Origin: Eubacterium_G segne | GTDB lineage: Bacteria > Bacillota > Clostridia > Lachnospirales > Lachnospiraceae | Direction of reading: 5' to 3' | Assembly: GCF_014287775.1 (NCBI RefSeq) | Contig: NZ_JACOOZ010000006.1 | Span: 1-64,000, forward strand | DNA: 64,000 nt | Part shown: positions 17,193-26,178 of the stretch, piece by piece | Layout of the letters: every line of letters starts with the position of its first letter | Position numbering within the stretch: the stretch's first letter is position 1 | Position numbers and translations under genes: made by a program | Notes under the pieces: model-generated | Told to the model about the DNA's origin: nothing | Seen by the model: only the letters and a program-made list of their open reading frames with translations | Databases searched by the model: none

Positions 17193-18124
17193 TGGGTTAC
17201 AATTTTAAGGAAACAATGAATAAACCGGAACGTTTTGCTCCCGGTCATAGAATGTGTGCAGGTTGTGGAGCCACAATTTGTGCAAGAAATGTTCTTCGTG
17301 GACTTCACGAAGGAGATAAAGCTGTTATAGGATGTGCAACAGGGTGCTTAAATGTTTCATCTTTCCAGTACCCATACGTGGCATGGGAAGACAGCTATAT
17401 ACATAGTGCTTTTGAAAATGCAAGCTCTACCATGAGTGGTGTTGAAGGGGCATACAAGGCATTAAAAAGAAAAGGAAAACTCAAGGAAGATTACAAGTTT
17501 ATCTGCTTTGGCGGTGATGGTGGAACATACGATATAGGTATTCAGTCATTATCAGGAGCAATGGAACGTGGAACTAACTATACATATGTATGTTATGACA
17601 ACGGTGCTTATATGAATACAGGAACCCAGCGTTCATCTGCCACGCCTATGTATGCAGATACAACTACAACTCCTGTAGGAAGTAAATGCAACGGAAAAGA
17701 GCAGTATAGAAAGGATTTGGCAGCAATTTTAGCAGCCCATGACATTCCATATGTGGCACAGACTACATTCTTTAACGGATTTAAGGATTTACATACAAAG
17801 GCAGAAAGAGCCATTTATACTGAAGGCCCTGCATTTTTAAATGTATGTTCACCATGTCCTACAGGATGGAAGTACAAGACAGATGAAATAATGGATATTT
17901 GCAAAAAAGCTGTTGAAACTAATTACTGGCCTTTGTTTGAAGTAGTTGAGGGTAAATGGATACTTAACTATGAGCCAAAGAACAGACTTCCAATTGAAGA
18001 GTTTTTGAAAACTCAGGGAAGATTTAAGCATCTTTTTAAACCTGAAAATGAACATCTGATAGAAAAGTATCAGAAGGAGGTTGACAGAAGATGGGAAGAT
18101 TTACTGTTTAAATGCAGCAGATAA
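17192..18124 (+). CDS. 2-oxoacid:ferredoxin oxidoreductase, beta subunit (TPP-binding)
   Basis: The 310-residue beta subunit has the N-terminal CxxC (CAGCGATIC, residues 23-31) and further cysteines that ligate the proximal [4Fe-4S] cluster, plus the TPP motif beginning GGDGGTYDIG (about residue 110). The separate-subunit form of this enzyme is typical of strict anaerobes. It closes the catalytic operon; a small membrane protein gene follows after 15 bases. Confidence 0.93.
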   Translation: MGYNFKETMNKPERFAPGHRMCAGCGATICARNVLRGLHEGDKAVIGCATGCLNVSSFQYPYVAWEDSYIHSAFENASSTMSGVEGAYKALKRKGKLKEDYKFICFGGDGGTYDIGIQSLSGAMERGTNYTYVCYDNGAYMNTGTQRSSATPMYADTTTTPVGSKCNGKEQYRKDLAAILAAHDIPYVAQTTFFNGFKDLHTKAERAIYTEGPAFLNVCSPCPTGWKYKTDEIMDICKKAVETNYWPLFEVVEGKWILNYEPKNRLPIEEFLKTQGRFKHLFKPENEHLIEKYQKEVDRRWEDLLFKCSR

Positions 18125-18139
18125 TTAAAGGATAGCAAT

Positions 18140-18568
18140 ATGGAATTTGAATATAACAGAGACAAAAAATCACTGATTAACGTGATGAAAAGTAAGGCTG
18201 AAAAGAAAAATCTTAAAGTTGGTTTAGAAAATGATAAGATAAGCATCACCTTAGAGCAGGGAAAGTTTAATAATGGGGAAGATGCGATTCCCGTGACCTT
18301 TAAAGGAAAACTGGCGGATAAAAGTGACAAATGCATTATATCAGGAAAATTCACCTATGGATTTTATTTGTATGGACTGGTATTTTTTGCAGCTATTCTT
18401 ATTGTTGCGAGATTTGTTGCTTCGGCAATGCAAAAGCAGACGGATAACATAATTTTGTGTCTGGTGGTAACTGTTTTACTTGCTATAGTGATTGTGGTAG
18501 TTAATTTTAAATCCAAAAAGGGAAAAGCAGTTATTGAAGAATACTTAAAGAATTTAAATGTCAGATAG
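18140..18568 (+). CDS. Small membrane protein of unknown function
   Basis: I do not recognise this 142-residue protein. The first ~75 residues are soluble and basic, with alternating beta-like segments (KISITLEQGKF, IPVTFKGKLAD). Two transmembrane helices follow (about 77-92 and 103-120), then a Lys-rich cytosolic tail. An AAAGGAT site precedes it. It lies 15 bases after the oxidoreductase beta gene and probably shares its transcript, but nothing ties it to that enzyme. Confidence 0.7.
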   Translation: MEFEYNRDKKSLINVMKSKAEKKNLKVGLENDKISITLEQGKFNNGEDAIPVTFKGKLADKSDKCIISGKFTYGFYLYGLVFFAAILIVARFVASAMQKQTDNIILCLVVTVLLAIVIVVVNFKSKKGKAVIEEYLKNLNVR

Positions 18569-18624
18569 TTTATTGGAAAAAATATTCTAAAAGGCTTATA
18601 TATTAAGATATTTCATGGAATACC

Positions 18625-18653
18625 TTGACAATATTTTCACATTAAACTATGAT
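18625..18653 (+). promoter_or_regulatory. Strong promoter before the second symporter
   Basis: TTGACA (18625-18630), 17 bases and TATGAT (18648-18653) are almost consensus. The expected start near 18660 is only about 10 bases before a terminator hairpin. Confidence 0.8.
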
Positions 18654-18668
18654 ACATAATATGTTACC

Positions 18669-18710
18669 AAAGGAGGTAGTTCTATTTTGACTACCTCCTT
18701 TTATTTTTTT
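18669..18710 (+). terminator. Terminator hairpin in the symporter leader
   Basis: AAAGGAGGTAG (18669-18679) and CTACCTCCTTT (18691-18701) form an 11-bp perfect stem, followed by TATTTTTTT. It lies between the strong promoter and the symporter, so it is either an attenuator or the end of a ~50-base RNA. The left arm contains an SD-like AGGAGG and the right arm an anti-SD-like CCTCCT. Confidence 0.85.
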
Positions 18711-18735
18711 ATTTCAAAAAAGGGAGAAAAAATAT

Positions 18736-20397
18736 ATGAGTTTTGCAGAAATAATTTCAGCTATTGACGATTTTGTGTGGGGACCGGTGATGTTAATATT
18801 GCTGGTTGGAACAGGAGTATTTCTTACAGTAAGATTAAAGTTCAGACCTTGGAGAAATTTAGGGTATGCATTGAAAAGCACATTAAGTAAGGAAGCAAGA
18901 ACTACAAGTAGGGGAGAAGGTGATGTATCACCATTTTCAGCACTTACTACAGCCTTGGCGGCAACCATTGGAACAGGAAACATAGTAGGAGTGGCTACGG
19001 CTATGGTGGCAGGTGGTCCCGGAGCATTGGTATGGATGTGGATATCAGCCTGCTTTGGATTAACATCAAAATTTAGTGAATGTATGCTTGCCATAAAATA
19101 TCGTGAAGTCAACGAAAAAGGCGAAATGTCCGGTGGTCCTATGTACACAATGAAAAAGGGCTTTAAAAACAAAAAACTAGGAGCATTTCTGGGAATGCTT
19201 TTTGCAGTGTTTGCAGTAATAGCATCCTTTGGTATCGGTAACATGACACAGGCTAACTCCATTGCGGAGTCAGTACATGACACCTTTGGAGTATCAACTA
19301 CCATAGTAGGTGTTATTCTTACAATTCTTGCTCTTGTAATTATTGTAGGAGGAATCAAGACAATTTCAAAGGTGTCATCAGTTGTTGTGCCTTTTATGGC
19401 TATTTTCTATGTAATAGCAGGATTGATTGTTATTATATTAAATATACAAAATGTTCCGGCAGGGGTTGCCATGATATTTAAAATGGCATTTAGCTTTAAT
19501 GCAGTGGGAGGTGGACTTTGCGGAGCTATAACAGCGGCAATGATGAATGCCATGCGTTACGGTGTTGCCCGTGGAGTTTTCTCAAATGAGGCAGGAATGG
19601 GTTCAGCAGCCATAACAGCAGCAGCAGCCACCACAGATGATCCTGTACGTCAGGGATATATTAACATGACAGGTACATTTTGGGATACCATTGTAGTATG
19701 TACCATAACAGGACTTTGCATAGCTTCATCAGGAGTGCTTGGTATGACAGATACCACTATTAAGGGAACATATGATGTGGAGTCAAATAACATTGCAGTG
19801 GTAGCTCATGATAACGACAAAAAGGATGCAAATGTTAATTATGCATATGAACTTAAAAATTCAAATTTAATATTAAAATATGTTGATGATAATAACAAAG
19901 AAAATACCATAGAGCTTACATATTCAGAGAAGGATAAGCAGCCTTCGGTTATAGATGGAACATGGAACGACGCAGCAGGCAATGAGTACATATTTGAGGG
20001 TGGTAAATATGAATATAAGGAAGTGGTAAAGGGAGCAGCTCTTACCATTGCAGCATTTTCATCTGTTCTTGGAAAATTAGGAGGATATTTAGTAACCATA
20101 GGAATAGTTTTATTTGCATTTTCCACCATACTTGGTTGGGAATATCATGGTGAAAAGGCTTTTGAATATATTTTCAATACTCACAAATTTAACATGGTGT
20201 ACAGAATAGTGTTCTCACTGGTGGTATTTGTGGGCGCAACCACGGCTTTGGATGTGGTATGGAATTTCTCAGATATAGCTAATGCATTAATGGCAATTCC
20301 AAACCTTATATGCCTCCTTGCATTAAGTGGGGTAATAGCTAAAGAGGTGGAAAGATTCCAGCCTGAGGTTGACAAGGCAAAAAGAAAAAATAAATAG
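18736..20397 (+). CDS. Na+/amino acid symporter (AGCS family) with an inserted domain
   Basis: This 553-residue protein is a second alanine/glycine:cation symporter (TALAATIGTGNIVGVATAM, about residues 72-90; FSNEAGMGSAAITAAAA, about 281-297). Compared with the 471-residue paralogue at 3979, the extra length sits in one place: about residues 337-430, between helices. This insert is polar and beta-like and contains GTWNDAAGNEYIFEGGKYEY. After it the transporter resumes with FAFSTILGWEYHGEKAFEYI. No riboswitch is seen; control is through the promoter/terminator leader. Substrate unknown, probably a small neutral amino acid. Confidence 0.88.
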   Translation: MSFAEIISAIDDFVWGPVMLILLVGTGVFLTVRLKFRPWRNLGYALKSTLSKEARTTSRGEGDVSPFSALTTALAATIGTGNIVGVATAMVAGGPGALVWMWISACFGLTSKFSECMLAIKYREVNEKGEMSGGPMYTMKKGFKNKKLGAFLGMLFAVFAVIASFGIGNMTQANSIAESVHDTFGVSTTIVGVILTILALVIIVGGIKTISKVSSVVVPFMAIFYVIAGLIVIILNIQNVPAGVAMIFKMAFSFNAVGGGLCGAITAAMMNAMRYGVARGVFSNEAGMGSAAITAAAATTDDPVRQGYINMTGTFWDTIVVCTITGLCIASSGVLGMTDTTIKGTYDVESNNIAVVAHDNDKKDANVNYAYELKNSNLILKYVDDNNKENTIELTYSEKDKQPSVIDGTWNDAAGNEYIFEGGKYEYKEVVKGAALTIAAFSSVLGKLGGYLVTIGIVLFAFSTILGWEYHGEKAFEYIFNTHKFNMVYRIVFSLVVFVGATTALDVVWNFSDIANALMAIPNLICLLALSGVIAKEVERFQPEVDKAKRKNK

Positions 20398-20420
20398 TGC
20401 GACATATACTTTTTATAGAC

Positions 20421-20483
20421 AAAAAAGGGTATTAAAATAGTGAAATTACAAAGTTAAAGTTACTGTTTTAATACCCTTTTTAA
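20421..20483 (+). terminator. Terminator after the second symporter
   Basis: AAAAAGGGTATTAAAATAGT (from 20423) pairs with ACTGTTTTAATACCC and following T residues (about 20462-20482), a long near-perfect stem whose outer part provides the U-tract. Confidence 0.8.
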
Positions 20484-20555
20484 TAATAACGTTTCAGTAT
20501 ATAAAGTGCATAAAAAAGCCGTAAAATATTGTGATATTTTCCTATATCAAACAAA

Positions 20556-20584
20556 TTGACATTGTAAAATTACAATGTTAATAT
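20556..20584 (+). promoter_or_regulatory. Promoter with palindromic operator before the GH66 gene
   Basis: TTGACA (20556-20561), 17 bases, TAATAT (20579-20584). The spacer is almost entirely a perfect inverted repeat: ACATTGTAA-AA-TTACAATGT (20559-20578), as expected for a repressor operator. Another inverted repeat, AAAATAT-TGTG-ATATTTT, lies at 20523-20540. A strong SD-like AAGGAGGG (20616-20623) stands about 65 bases before the gene and serves no visible start codon. Confidence 0.65.
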
Positions 20585-20687
20585 TTATTGTATAAGTAGT
20601 TTAACGTTTAACTGGAAGGAGGGTAGAAGGTAAATATAAAGATAAATAATTTGAAAGGGATATTTATAATATCAACAGGTAAATAAA

Positions 20688-23600
20688 ATGAAATTGAGAA
20701 GAATAATTGCTTTTGTAATGGCAATAGCCATGACATTGCAAGTGGGGATTTATGAAAACACTACAAGGGTAGACGCAGCCACATCAGGGGAGGCAATATC
20801 TGTATTTTATGATACATACACAGATAAGGCTATGTATGATCCCGGAGATACCGTTAAGATTACAGTTAATGTAAATAACAAATCTGAAAGCAAAATCAAA
20901 AGTCTGGAATTGCAGGCTATGCATTTAAATAAAAAAGTTGGAGATAAAATTGTGACTGATTGCAATATTGAGGCGAAGGCAAAAAGCACAAGAATTCTTA
21001 AATGGACAGCACCGGATAATGATTTTCAGGGATATATGCTGGAAATTGTAGCAAAGGACGAAAACGGAACTGTTATAGATGAAGAAAGTGTAGGCGTAGA
21101 CGTTTCTTCAGACTGGAGAAAGTTCCCAAGATACGGATACCTTTGTGATTTCAGTGAAAATGCAAAAACATATGGAAAAGTTGAACAGTTAAGTAAATAT
21201 CATATCAACGTAATAGAATACTATGACTGGCATCATTTACATCACCAGCCGTTAGCACCTAAGGAACAGCTTGATTCAGGAGTATATCAGGACTGGGCAG
21301 GACGTAACATATATGTTAATACCATTAAAAATTATATTAAGAGTTCTAAATCAAAGAATATGGCATGTATGGCATATGATATGATATATGCAGGAACAGA
21401 TGATTTTGTTGCCGGTGATAACAATGAACACAAAAACTGGCAGGTATTTTTTAAAGATGACAATAATAGAGGAACAGGAGCTTTCTGTTACAAGATGGGA
21501 GATTCACCTACAGGTAACGGAACTCTCTATTTTATGAATCCTCTTAATAAGGATTGGCAAAATTACATATTTAATGAATATAAGAAAGTTTTTGAATATT
21601 TTGACTTTGACGGATGGCATGGAGATACTGTAGGAGACTGGGGGGACATGGTAACTGCCGACGGACAGCCTCTTGGCTATACAGATGACGGACAGCCGAT
21701 ATATGTAATAGCAGATACATATAAAGAATTTTTAGATGCAGCAAAAGCGGCATTAGGAGATAAGTGTATTTCATTTAACCCGGTAGGCGCAAAGGGAATT
21801 ATTCAGGCAAATACAAGTGCAGTAGATGCTCTTTACACAGAATTCTGGCCATGGGATACAGACAGAAACGGAAATACATATGATACATATAACTCTCTTG
21901 TAACTGAAGTGGAAAACTCCATGAAAGACAGCAACGGAAAGTCTTTGGCAGTTAAGTCATACATCAACAGAAATGCTACAGACGGTCATATGAACACACC
22001 GGCTGTTATGCTGGTAAATGCAGCTGTTTTTGCAGCAGGTGGTAACAGAGTTGAATTAGGAAATGGAAATAACATTCTTCATGAGGAATATTATCCACAT
22101 GATGGAGTAACAATGACAAACGACTTAAGCAGCAGAATGAGAAATATTTATGATTTTGCTGTTGCTTATGAAAATATTTTACGTGACGGACAGACAGCAA
22201 CAGATAATAAGGTTTCCATATCAGATTATGCTACAAGTACAGAGGGCGAATCAGACAAGATCTGGACTTATACAAAAAAAGGAAACGGATATCAGATGCT
22301 CCATTTAATAAATCTTCTGGGAACAGATAATAAATGGAGAGATGAAGACAGAACTAAAGCAACACCTACAAAGGTAGAAAATTTAAAGGTTAAATATTAC
22401 TATTCAGATGAAGTAAATTCACTTTATCTTGCATCTCCGGATAAAAATGGTGGAATGACTGAAAGTGTGGCATTTACAAAGGGTGAGGATAGTGATGGAA
22501 AGTATATTGAGTTTGCAGTTCCATCTCTTGAATACTGGGATATGTTATATATGTCATCAGATGAACCAACACAGTTAAATGAGAGAACAAACCTTGAAAA
22601 ATCATACACATTTGAAGGTGAAGATTATTATAAAGAAAAATTAGCAGAAGGTCAGGCAGATTTACAGCCGGGAGAATCATTCTCATTTACAATGCCTGAA
22701 AACATTGTAAAGGGCAAATACGAAGTAAGTGTTGTTTCTTGTGGTAACCGTACCAAAATTGGTGTGGCAGTGGGAGACAATGATGCAGCTTACATAGTAA
22801 GAAACGGCAACGGATTTGGTATGAACCAGATGACTACTGACAAATTATCCTCTACTATTTCCTTATCAGGAGGAGAGAAAATAACGATTTCAGATAATCC
22901 TGATGATGGAAGCGGTTACGGATGGGTTGACAAGATTATTGTTAAATTAGTTAAAACTGATGAAGCTGAATATACAAAGACATATGAGTATCCGGAAGGC
23001 ATTATTTACAGAATGGAAGCAGAAGACGGAACACTTAAGGATGTGGGCGGAAATGATAAGCCACAGGTGGTATCTGAGGAAAATGCTTCTGAAGGAAAAT
23101 ATGTAAATAACATTGGACTTAATCAGGGAAGTGTAAGCATGGTTGTTCCGGAAGGCGTGGAAAAAGGTACATACGATCTTGTATTAAGCTATTCCAGTGG
23201 AACATCAGGTCAGGTTAATATTTGGGTAAATAACAGATGCTATAAGATGAACTATACAAAGACCAATGACTATTGGGGATTTGTTCCAAGTGTACAGGGT
23301 ATTGGAAGTATTCCTGTTAAGCCGGGAGATGTAATAAAGGTTCAGGATGCATTAGACAGTTGCTGGATATGGTTAGATTATATTTATCTGGCAGAGCCTG
23401 GTACATATGAAAAAGCTGACTATGAAAGAAATTATAGCGCAGATGTTAAAATTGACGGTTTACAGATAAGCACAACTGTGGAAGGATACAGAACAGTATA
23501 TACATTAGATGATCCTGACAGTGAAGTGGCAAAAGTGGGAATGATATACGGATTGGCAGATTATGTAAGTGAAGATGATTTAGAAGTTGGAAGTACCAAT

Positions 23601-23939
23601 GCATATGTAAAGGAAAGCAAGGCAACAGAAAATGGAATATTATCTTCTGCTGATTCATCTACAAAATATGTCATGACTATGGAGTTTGTAAAGAACGCAG
23701 AGTTTTTCAATGTCAAGATATGCGAGAGAGCATATGCAAAGTTAAATGATGGAACAGTTATTTACAGTGATGCATTAAATTTCTCAGTATATGATTTAGC
23801 TGAAAATCTTTACAGAAATAATAAAATGAAAAATAAGGCTGCTCATGATTATTTATATGACACAATAATAAGTGCAGTAAATCCGGCGTATACAAAGATA
23901 GATTTTAACATTGGTAATTCATTAGTAAAACCGGAATAG
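20688..23939 (+). CDS. Secreted GH66 glucanase (dextranase/cycloisomaltooligosaccharide-type)
   Basis: The 1083-residue protein has a signal peptide (1-31, ending VDAAT), a beta-sandwich domain (about 35-140), and a GH66 catalytic barrel. The motif DFDGWHGDTVGDWG (306-319) supplies the likely nucleophile D313, and YTEFWPWD supplies the likely acid/base E385; the spacing is close to that of known dextranases. Two carbohydrate-binding-like beta modules follow (about 640-760 and 770-905). The last ~165 residues form a domain shared with the triple-GH18 protein. GH66 enzymes act on alpha-1,6-glucans by hydrolysis or cyclisation; which applies here is not clear. There is no LPXTG or SLH anchor. 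Confidence 0.85.
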   Translation: MKLRRIIAFVMAIAMTLQVGIYENTTRVDAATSGEAISVFYDTYTDKAMYDPGDTVKITVNVNNKSESKIKSLELQAMHLNKKVGDKIVTDCNIEAKAKSTRILKWTAPDNDFQGYMLEIVAKDENGTVIDEESVGVDVSSDWRKFPRYGYLCDFSENAKTYGKVEQLSKYHINVIEYYDWHHLHHQPLAPKEQLDSGVYQDWAGRNIYVNTIKNYIKSSKSKNMACMAYDMIYAGTDDFVAGDNNEHKNWQVFFKDDNNRGTGAFCYKMGDSPTGNGTLYFMNPLNKDWQNYIFNEYKKVFEYFDFDGWHGDTVGDWGDMVTADGQPLGYTDDGQPIYVIADTYKEFLDAAKAALGDKCISFNPVGAKGIIQANTSAVDALYTEFWPWDTDRNGNTYDTYNSLVTEVENSMKDSNGKSLAVKSYINRNATDGHMNTPAVMLVNAAVFAAGGNRVELGNGNNILHEEYYPHDGVTMTNDLSSRMRNIYDFAVAYENILRDGQTATDNKVSISDYATSTEGESDKIWTYTKKGNGYQMLHLINLLGTDNKWRDEDRTKATPTKVENLKVKYYYSDEVNSLYLASPDKNGGMTESVAFTKGEDSDGKYIEFAVPSLEYWDMLYMSSDEPTQLNERTNLEKSYTFEGEDYYKEKLAEGQADLQPGESFSFTMPENIVKGKYEVSVVSCGNRTKIGVAVGDNDAAYIVRNGNGFGMNQMTTDKLSSTISLSGGEKITISDNPDDGSGYGWVDKIIVKLVKTDEAEYTKTYEYPEGIIYRMEAEDGTLKDVGGNDKPQVVSEENASEGKYVNNIGLNQGSVSMVVPEGVEKGTYDLVLSYSSGTSGQVNIWVNNRCYKMNYTKTNDYWGFVPSVQGIGSIPVKPGDVIKVQDALDSCWIWLDYIYLAEPGTYEKADYERNYSADVKIDGLQISTTVEGYRTVYTLDDPDSEVAKVGMIYGLADYVSEDDLEVGSTNAYVKESKATENGILSSADSSTKYVMTMEFVKNAEFFNVKICERAYAKLNDGTVIYSDALNFSVYDLAENLYRNNKMKNKAAHDYLYDTIISAVNPAYTKIDFNIGNSLVKPE

Positions 23940-23950
23940 ATTTTATATTA

Positions 23951-23986
23951 AAGAGAGGTTATCACATTGTGGTAGCCTCTTTTTCT
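23951..23986 (+). terminator. Terminator after the GH66 gene
   Basis: AGAGGTTATCAC (23954-23965) and GTGGTAGCCTCT (23969-23980) pair with a 3-base loop and few G-U pairs, followed by TTTTTCT. Confidence 0.8.
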
Positions 23987-23987
23987 A

Positions 23988-24016
23988 TTGGTAAATATTT
24001 GGCAATATGGTATGAT
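23988..24016 (+). promoter_or_regulatory. Promoter of the two-component operon
   Basis: TTGGTA (23988-23993), 17 bases and TATGAT (24011-24016) with a TGG extended -10. It starts directly behind the GH66 terminator. Confidence 0.6.
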
Positions 24017-24085
24017 ACATTTGTGATACAAAGAAGTTACAAAATATAAAGGTAACAGATAATTTGTATTTTTTGAGGGATAAAA

Positions 24086-24739
24086 ATGATTGAAATTTTA
24101 ATAGCAGAAGATGATGAAATAATTGCAAATCTTATAAAGGTAAATTTAGTAAAGGCTGGTTATTCCTGCACCTGTGCATACAATGGAAGGGATGCTGCGA
24201 AAATGATGGACACGGTAAAATTTGATTTGTGTCTGTTTGACATAATGCTTCCTGAAATAGATGGATATGACCTGTTAGAATATGCCAAAACCATGGATTA
24301 CCCTGTGATTTTCATTACGGCAATGGGAAGCACGGATAATAAGGTAAAGGGACTAAAGTTAGGGGCAGATGATTACATAACCAAACCCTTTGAAATAGTT
24401 GAAATGCTTGCAAGAGTGGAAAGTGTATTGAGACGTTATAGGAAGGCGGAAAATCTTATAGTGGAAGAGGATGTAACCATTGACTTAGCTTCTATGGAAG
24501 TGAAAAAAAACGGAAAGCAGGTTATGCTTACACTTAAGGAATTTAATTTATTAGTATTATTAGTGAGAAATAAAAACGTGGCTTTGTACAGGGAAGTTAT
24601 ATATGAAAATGTATGGGGAAGTGATTATATGGGAGATAGCAGAACTGTTGACCTTCATATTCAAAGAGTGCGGAAAAAGTTAGGGTGGGAGAAAAAAATA
24701 GAATCAGTATATAAAGTAGGATATAGATTAAAGGGCTAG
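24086..24739 (+). CDS. OmpR/PhoB-family response regulator
   Basis: The 217-residue regulator has a receiver domain (1-118) with the acidic pocket D9/D10, phosphoacceptor D52 in LFDIMLPEIDGYD and K102 in ITKPF, followed by a winged-helix DNA-binding domain (about 125-217, with SRTVDLHIQRVRKKLG). It ends two bases before the sensor kinase gene. The stimulus and targets are not visible. Confidence 0.93.
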   Translation: MIEILIAEDDEIIANLIKVNLVKAGYSCTCAYNGRDAAKMMDTVKFDLCLFDIMLPEIDGYDLLEYAKTMDYPVIFITAMGSTDNKVKGLKLGADDYITKPFEIVEMLARVESVLRRYRKAENLIVEEDVTIDLASMEVKKNGKQVMLTLKEFNLLVLLVRNKNVALYREVIYENVWGSDYMGDSRTVDLHIQRVRKKLGWEKKIESVYKVGYRLKG

Positions 24740-24741
24740 AC

Positions 24742-26178
24742 ATGAAAATTTTTTGGAAAATATTTTTATCTATTTTAAGCATTGTAACGGTAATGTACCT
24801 TGTTTTTGGAGGTGCATTACTTTATGCGTCTTTTAATAATTCATTAAACAGGGAAATTCAAAGAGAAGTAAGCGAAAATAAAATGTTTATGAATATGCTT
24901 AAAACGTCTTTAAGTGTATCTGTGGAGGATGATAACAGGTTAGAGGAAAATGTTATAAAAACCACGGAATCTGTACGAAACAGTTTGGGACAAAACAGAT
25001 ACAATATCAAATTATGTAATTCCAAGGGAGTGGAAAAGTACAGGGGAAGCACCATAGAAAGTTTTATTTCCGTTAAGGAAATGAATAAAAAAAACAGTGC
25101 TTATGTTATAAAGCTTGCAGATGATAATGAACATTATATTGAAAATATGAACAAAATAGTTGTATACGGAAAAACTTATTATGTAAGCAGCATAAAAAAT
25201 ATACAGTACATATATGAAGATAGAAATACATTATATAACAGATACAGGCTTATGGTAATTATGGCATTTGTTGTGTCAGGAATATTGTCTTATTTAATTT
25301 CTAAAAGGATAACAAAACCTATAGTTGAATTATCAAAAATTACTGAGAAAATGGCATCAGGAGATTACGGCGCAAGGGCAAAGGGAAAACAGACGGGAGA
25401 GGTTGGAGTTTTAATTAACAGCTTTAACAGTATGGCAGATATTTTAAAAGAGAATATAGAAGAATTAGAGGACAGTGCCAGAAAACAGGAAGATTTTACT
25501 GCAAGTTTTGCTCATGAATTAAAAACACCTCTTACAGCCATTGTAGGATATTCAGATATGATTCGTTCAATGGATTTAAGTGAAAAAGAAATTAAGGAAT
25601 ATTCCAATTATATTTTCTCTCAGGGAAAAAGATTAGAAAAACTGTCCTTTTCACTGATGGATTTAATATCTCTTGACAAGCAGAATATCAGCTTTGAAAA
25701 GGTGAATATGAAGCGTCTTCTTAAACAGGTAGGAGAAATGGCAAAACCTAATCTTATACAAAAAAGAATAAAGTTTAAGATTAAAGCTGAAGAGGGCAAG
25801 GTATATGGAAATGAAGAATTGCTTATATCACTGATAAATAACATAGTGGATAATGCCAGAAAGGCTGTGGATATAGGTGGGGCAATTCTTATTACGGGAC
25901 AGGCATCAGGCAATGAATATATGGTAACCGTTCAGGATAACGGATGTGGAATGGAACCGGAGGAACTTAGAAAAATAACAGAGGCATTTTATATGGTGGA
26001 TAAATCAAGAGCAAGAAAAGAGGGAGGCGCAGGCATTGGAATGGCTTTGTGCAAGAAGATTGTTTCCATACACCATGGGAAATGGAAAATAGGCAGTAAA
26101 CCGGGGGTAGGCACAAATGTATATGTGATACTACCTATGGATAATAAACAGTTAGCAGGAGAAGGCTATGAAAATTAA
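24742..26178 (+). CDS. Sensor histidine kinase
   Basis: The 478-residue kinase has TM1 (about 7-30), an extracytoplasmic sensor region of about 130 residues, TM2 (about 167-187), a HAMP linker, the HisKA box FAHELKTPLTAIVGY with the phosphorylated His near residue 256, and an ATPase domain with NIVDNARKA, DNGCGMEPEEL and GGAGIGMALCKK. It is the partner of the preceding regulator. Its end overlaps the start of the next gene by 11 bases. Confidence 0.93.
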   Translation: MKIFWKIFLSILSIVTVMYLVFGGALLYASFNNSLNREIQREVSENKMFMNMLKTSLSVSVEDDNRLEENVIKTTESVRNSLGQNRYNIKLCNSKGVEKYRGSTIESFISVKEMNKKNSAYVIKLADDNEHYIENMNKIVVYGKTYYVSSIKNIQYIYEDRNTLYNRYRLMVIMAFVVSGILSYLISKRITKPIVELSKITEKMASGDYGARAKGKQTGEVGVLINSFNSMADILKENIEELEDSARKQEDFTASFAHELKTPLTAIVGYSDMIRSMDLSEKEIKEYSNYIFSQGKRLEKLSFSLMDLISLDKQNISFEKVNMKRLLKQVGEMAKPNLIQKRIKFKIKAEEGKVYGNEELLISLINNIVDNARKAVDIGGAILITGQASGNEYMVTVQDNGCGMEPEELRKITEAFYMVDKSRARKEGGAGIGMALCKKIVSIHHGKWKIGSKPGVGTNVYVILPMDNKQLAGEGYEN

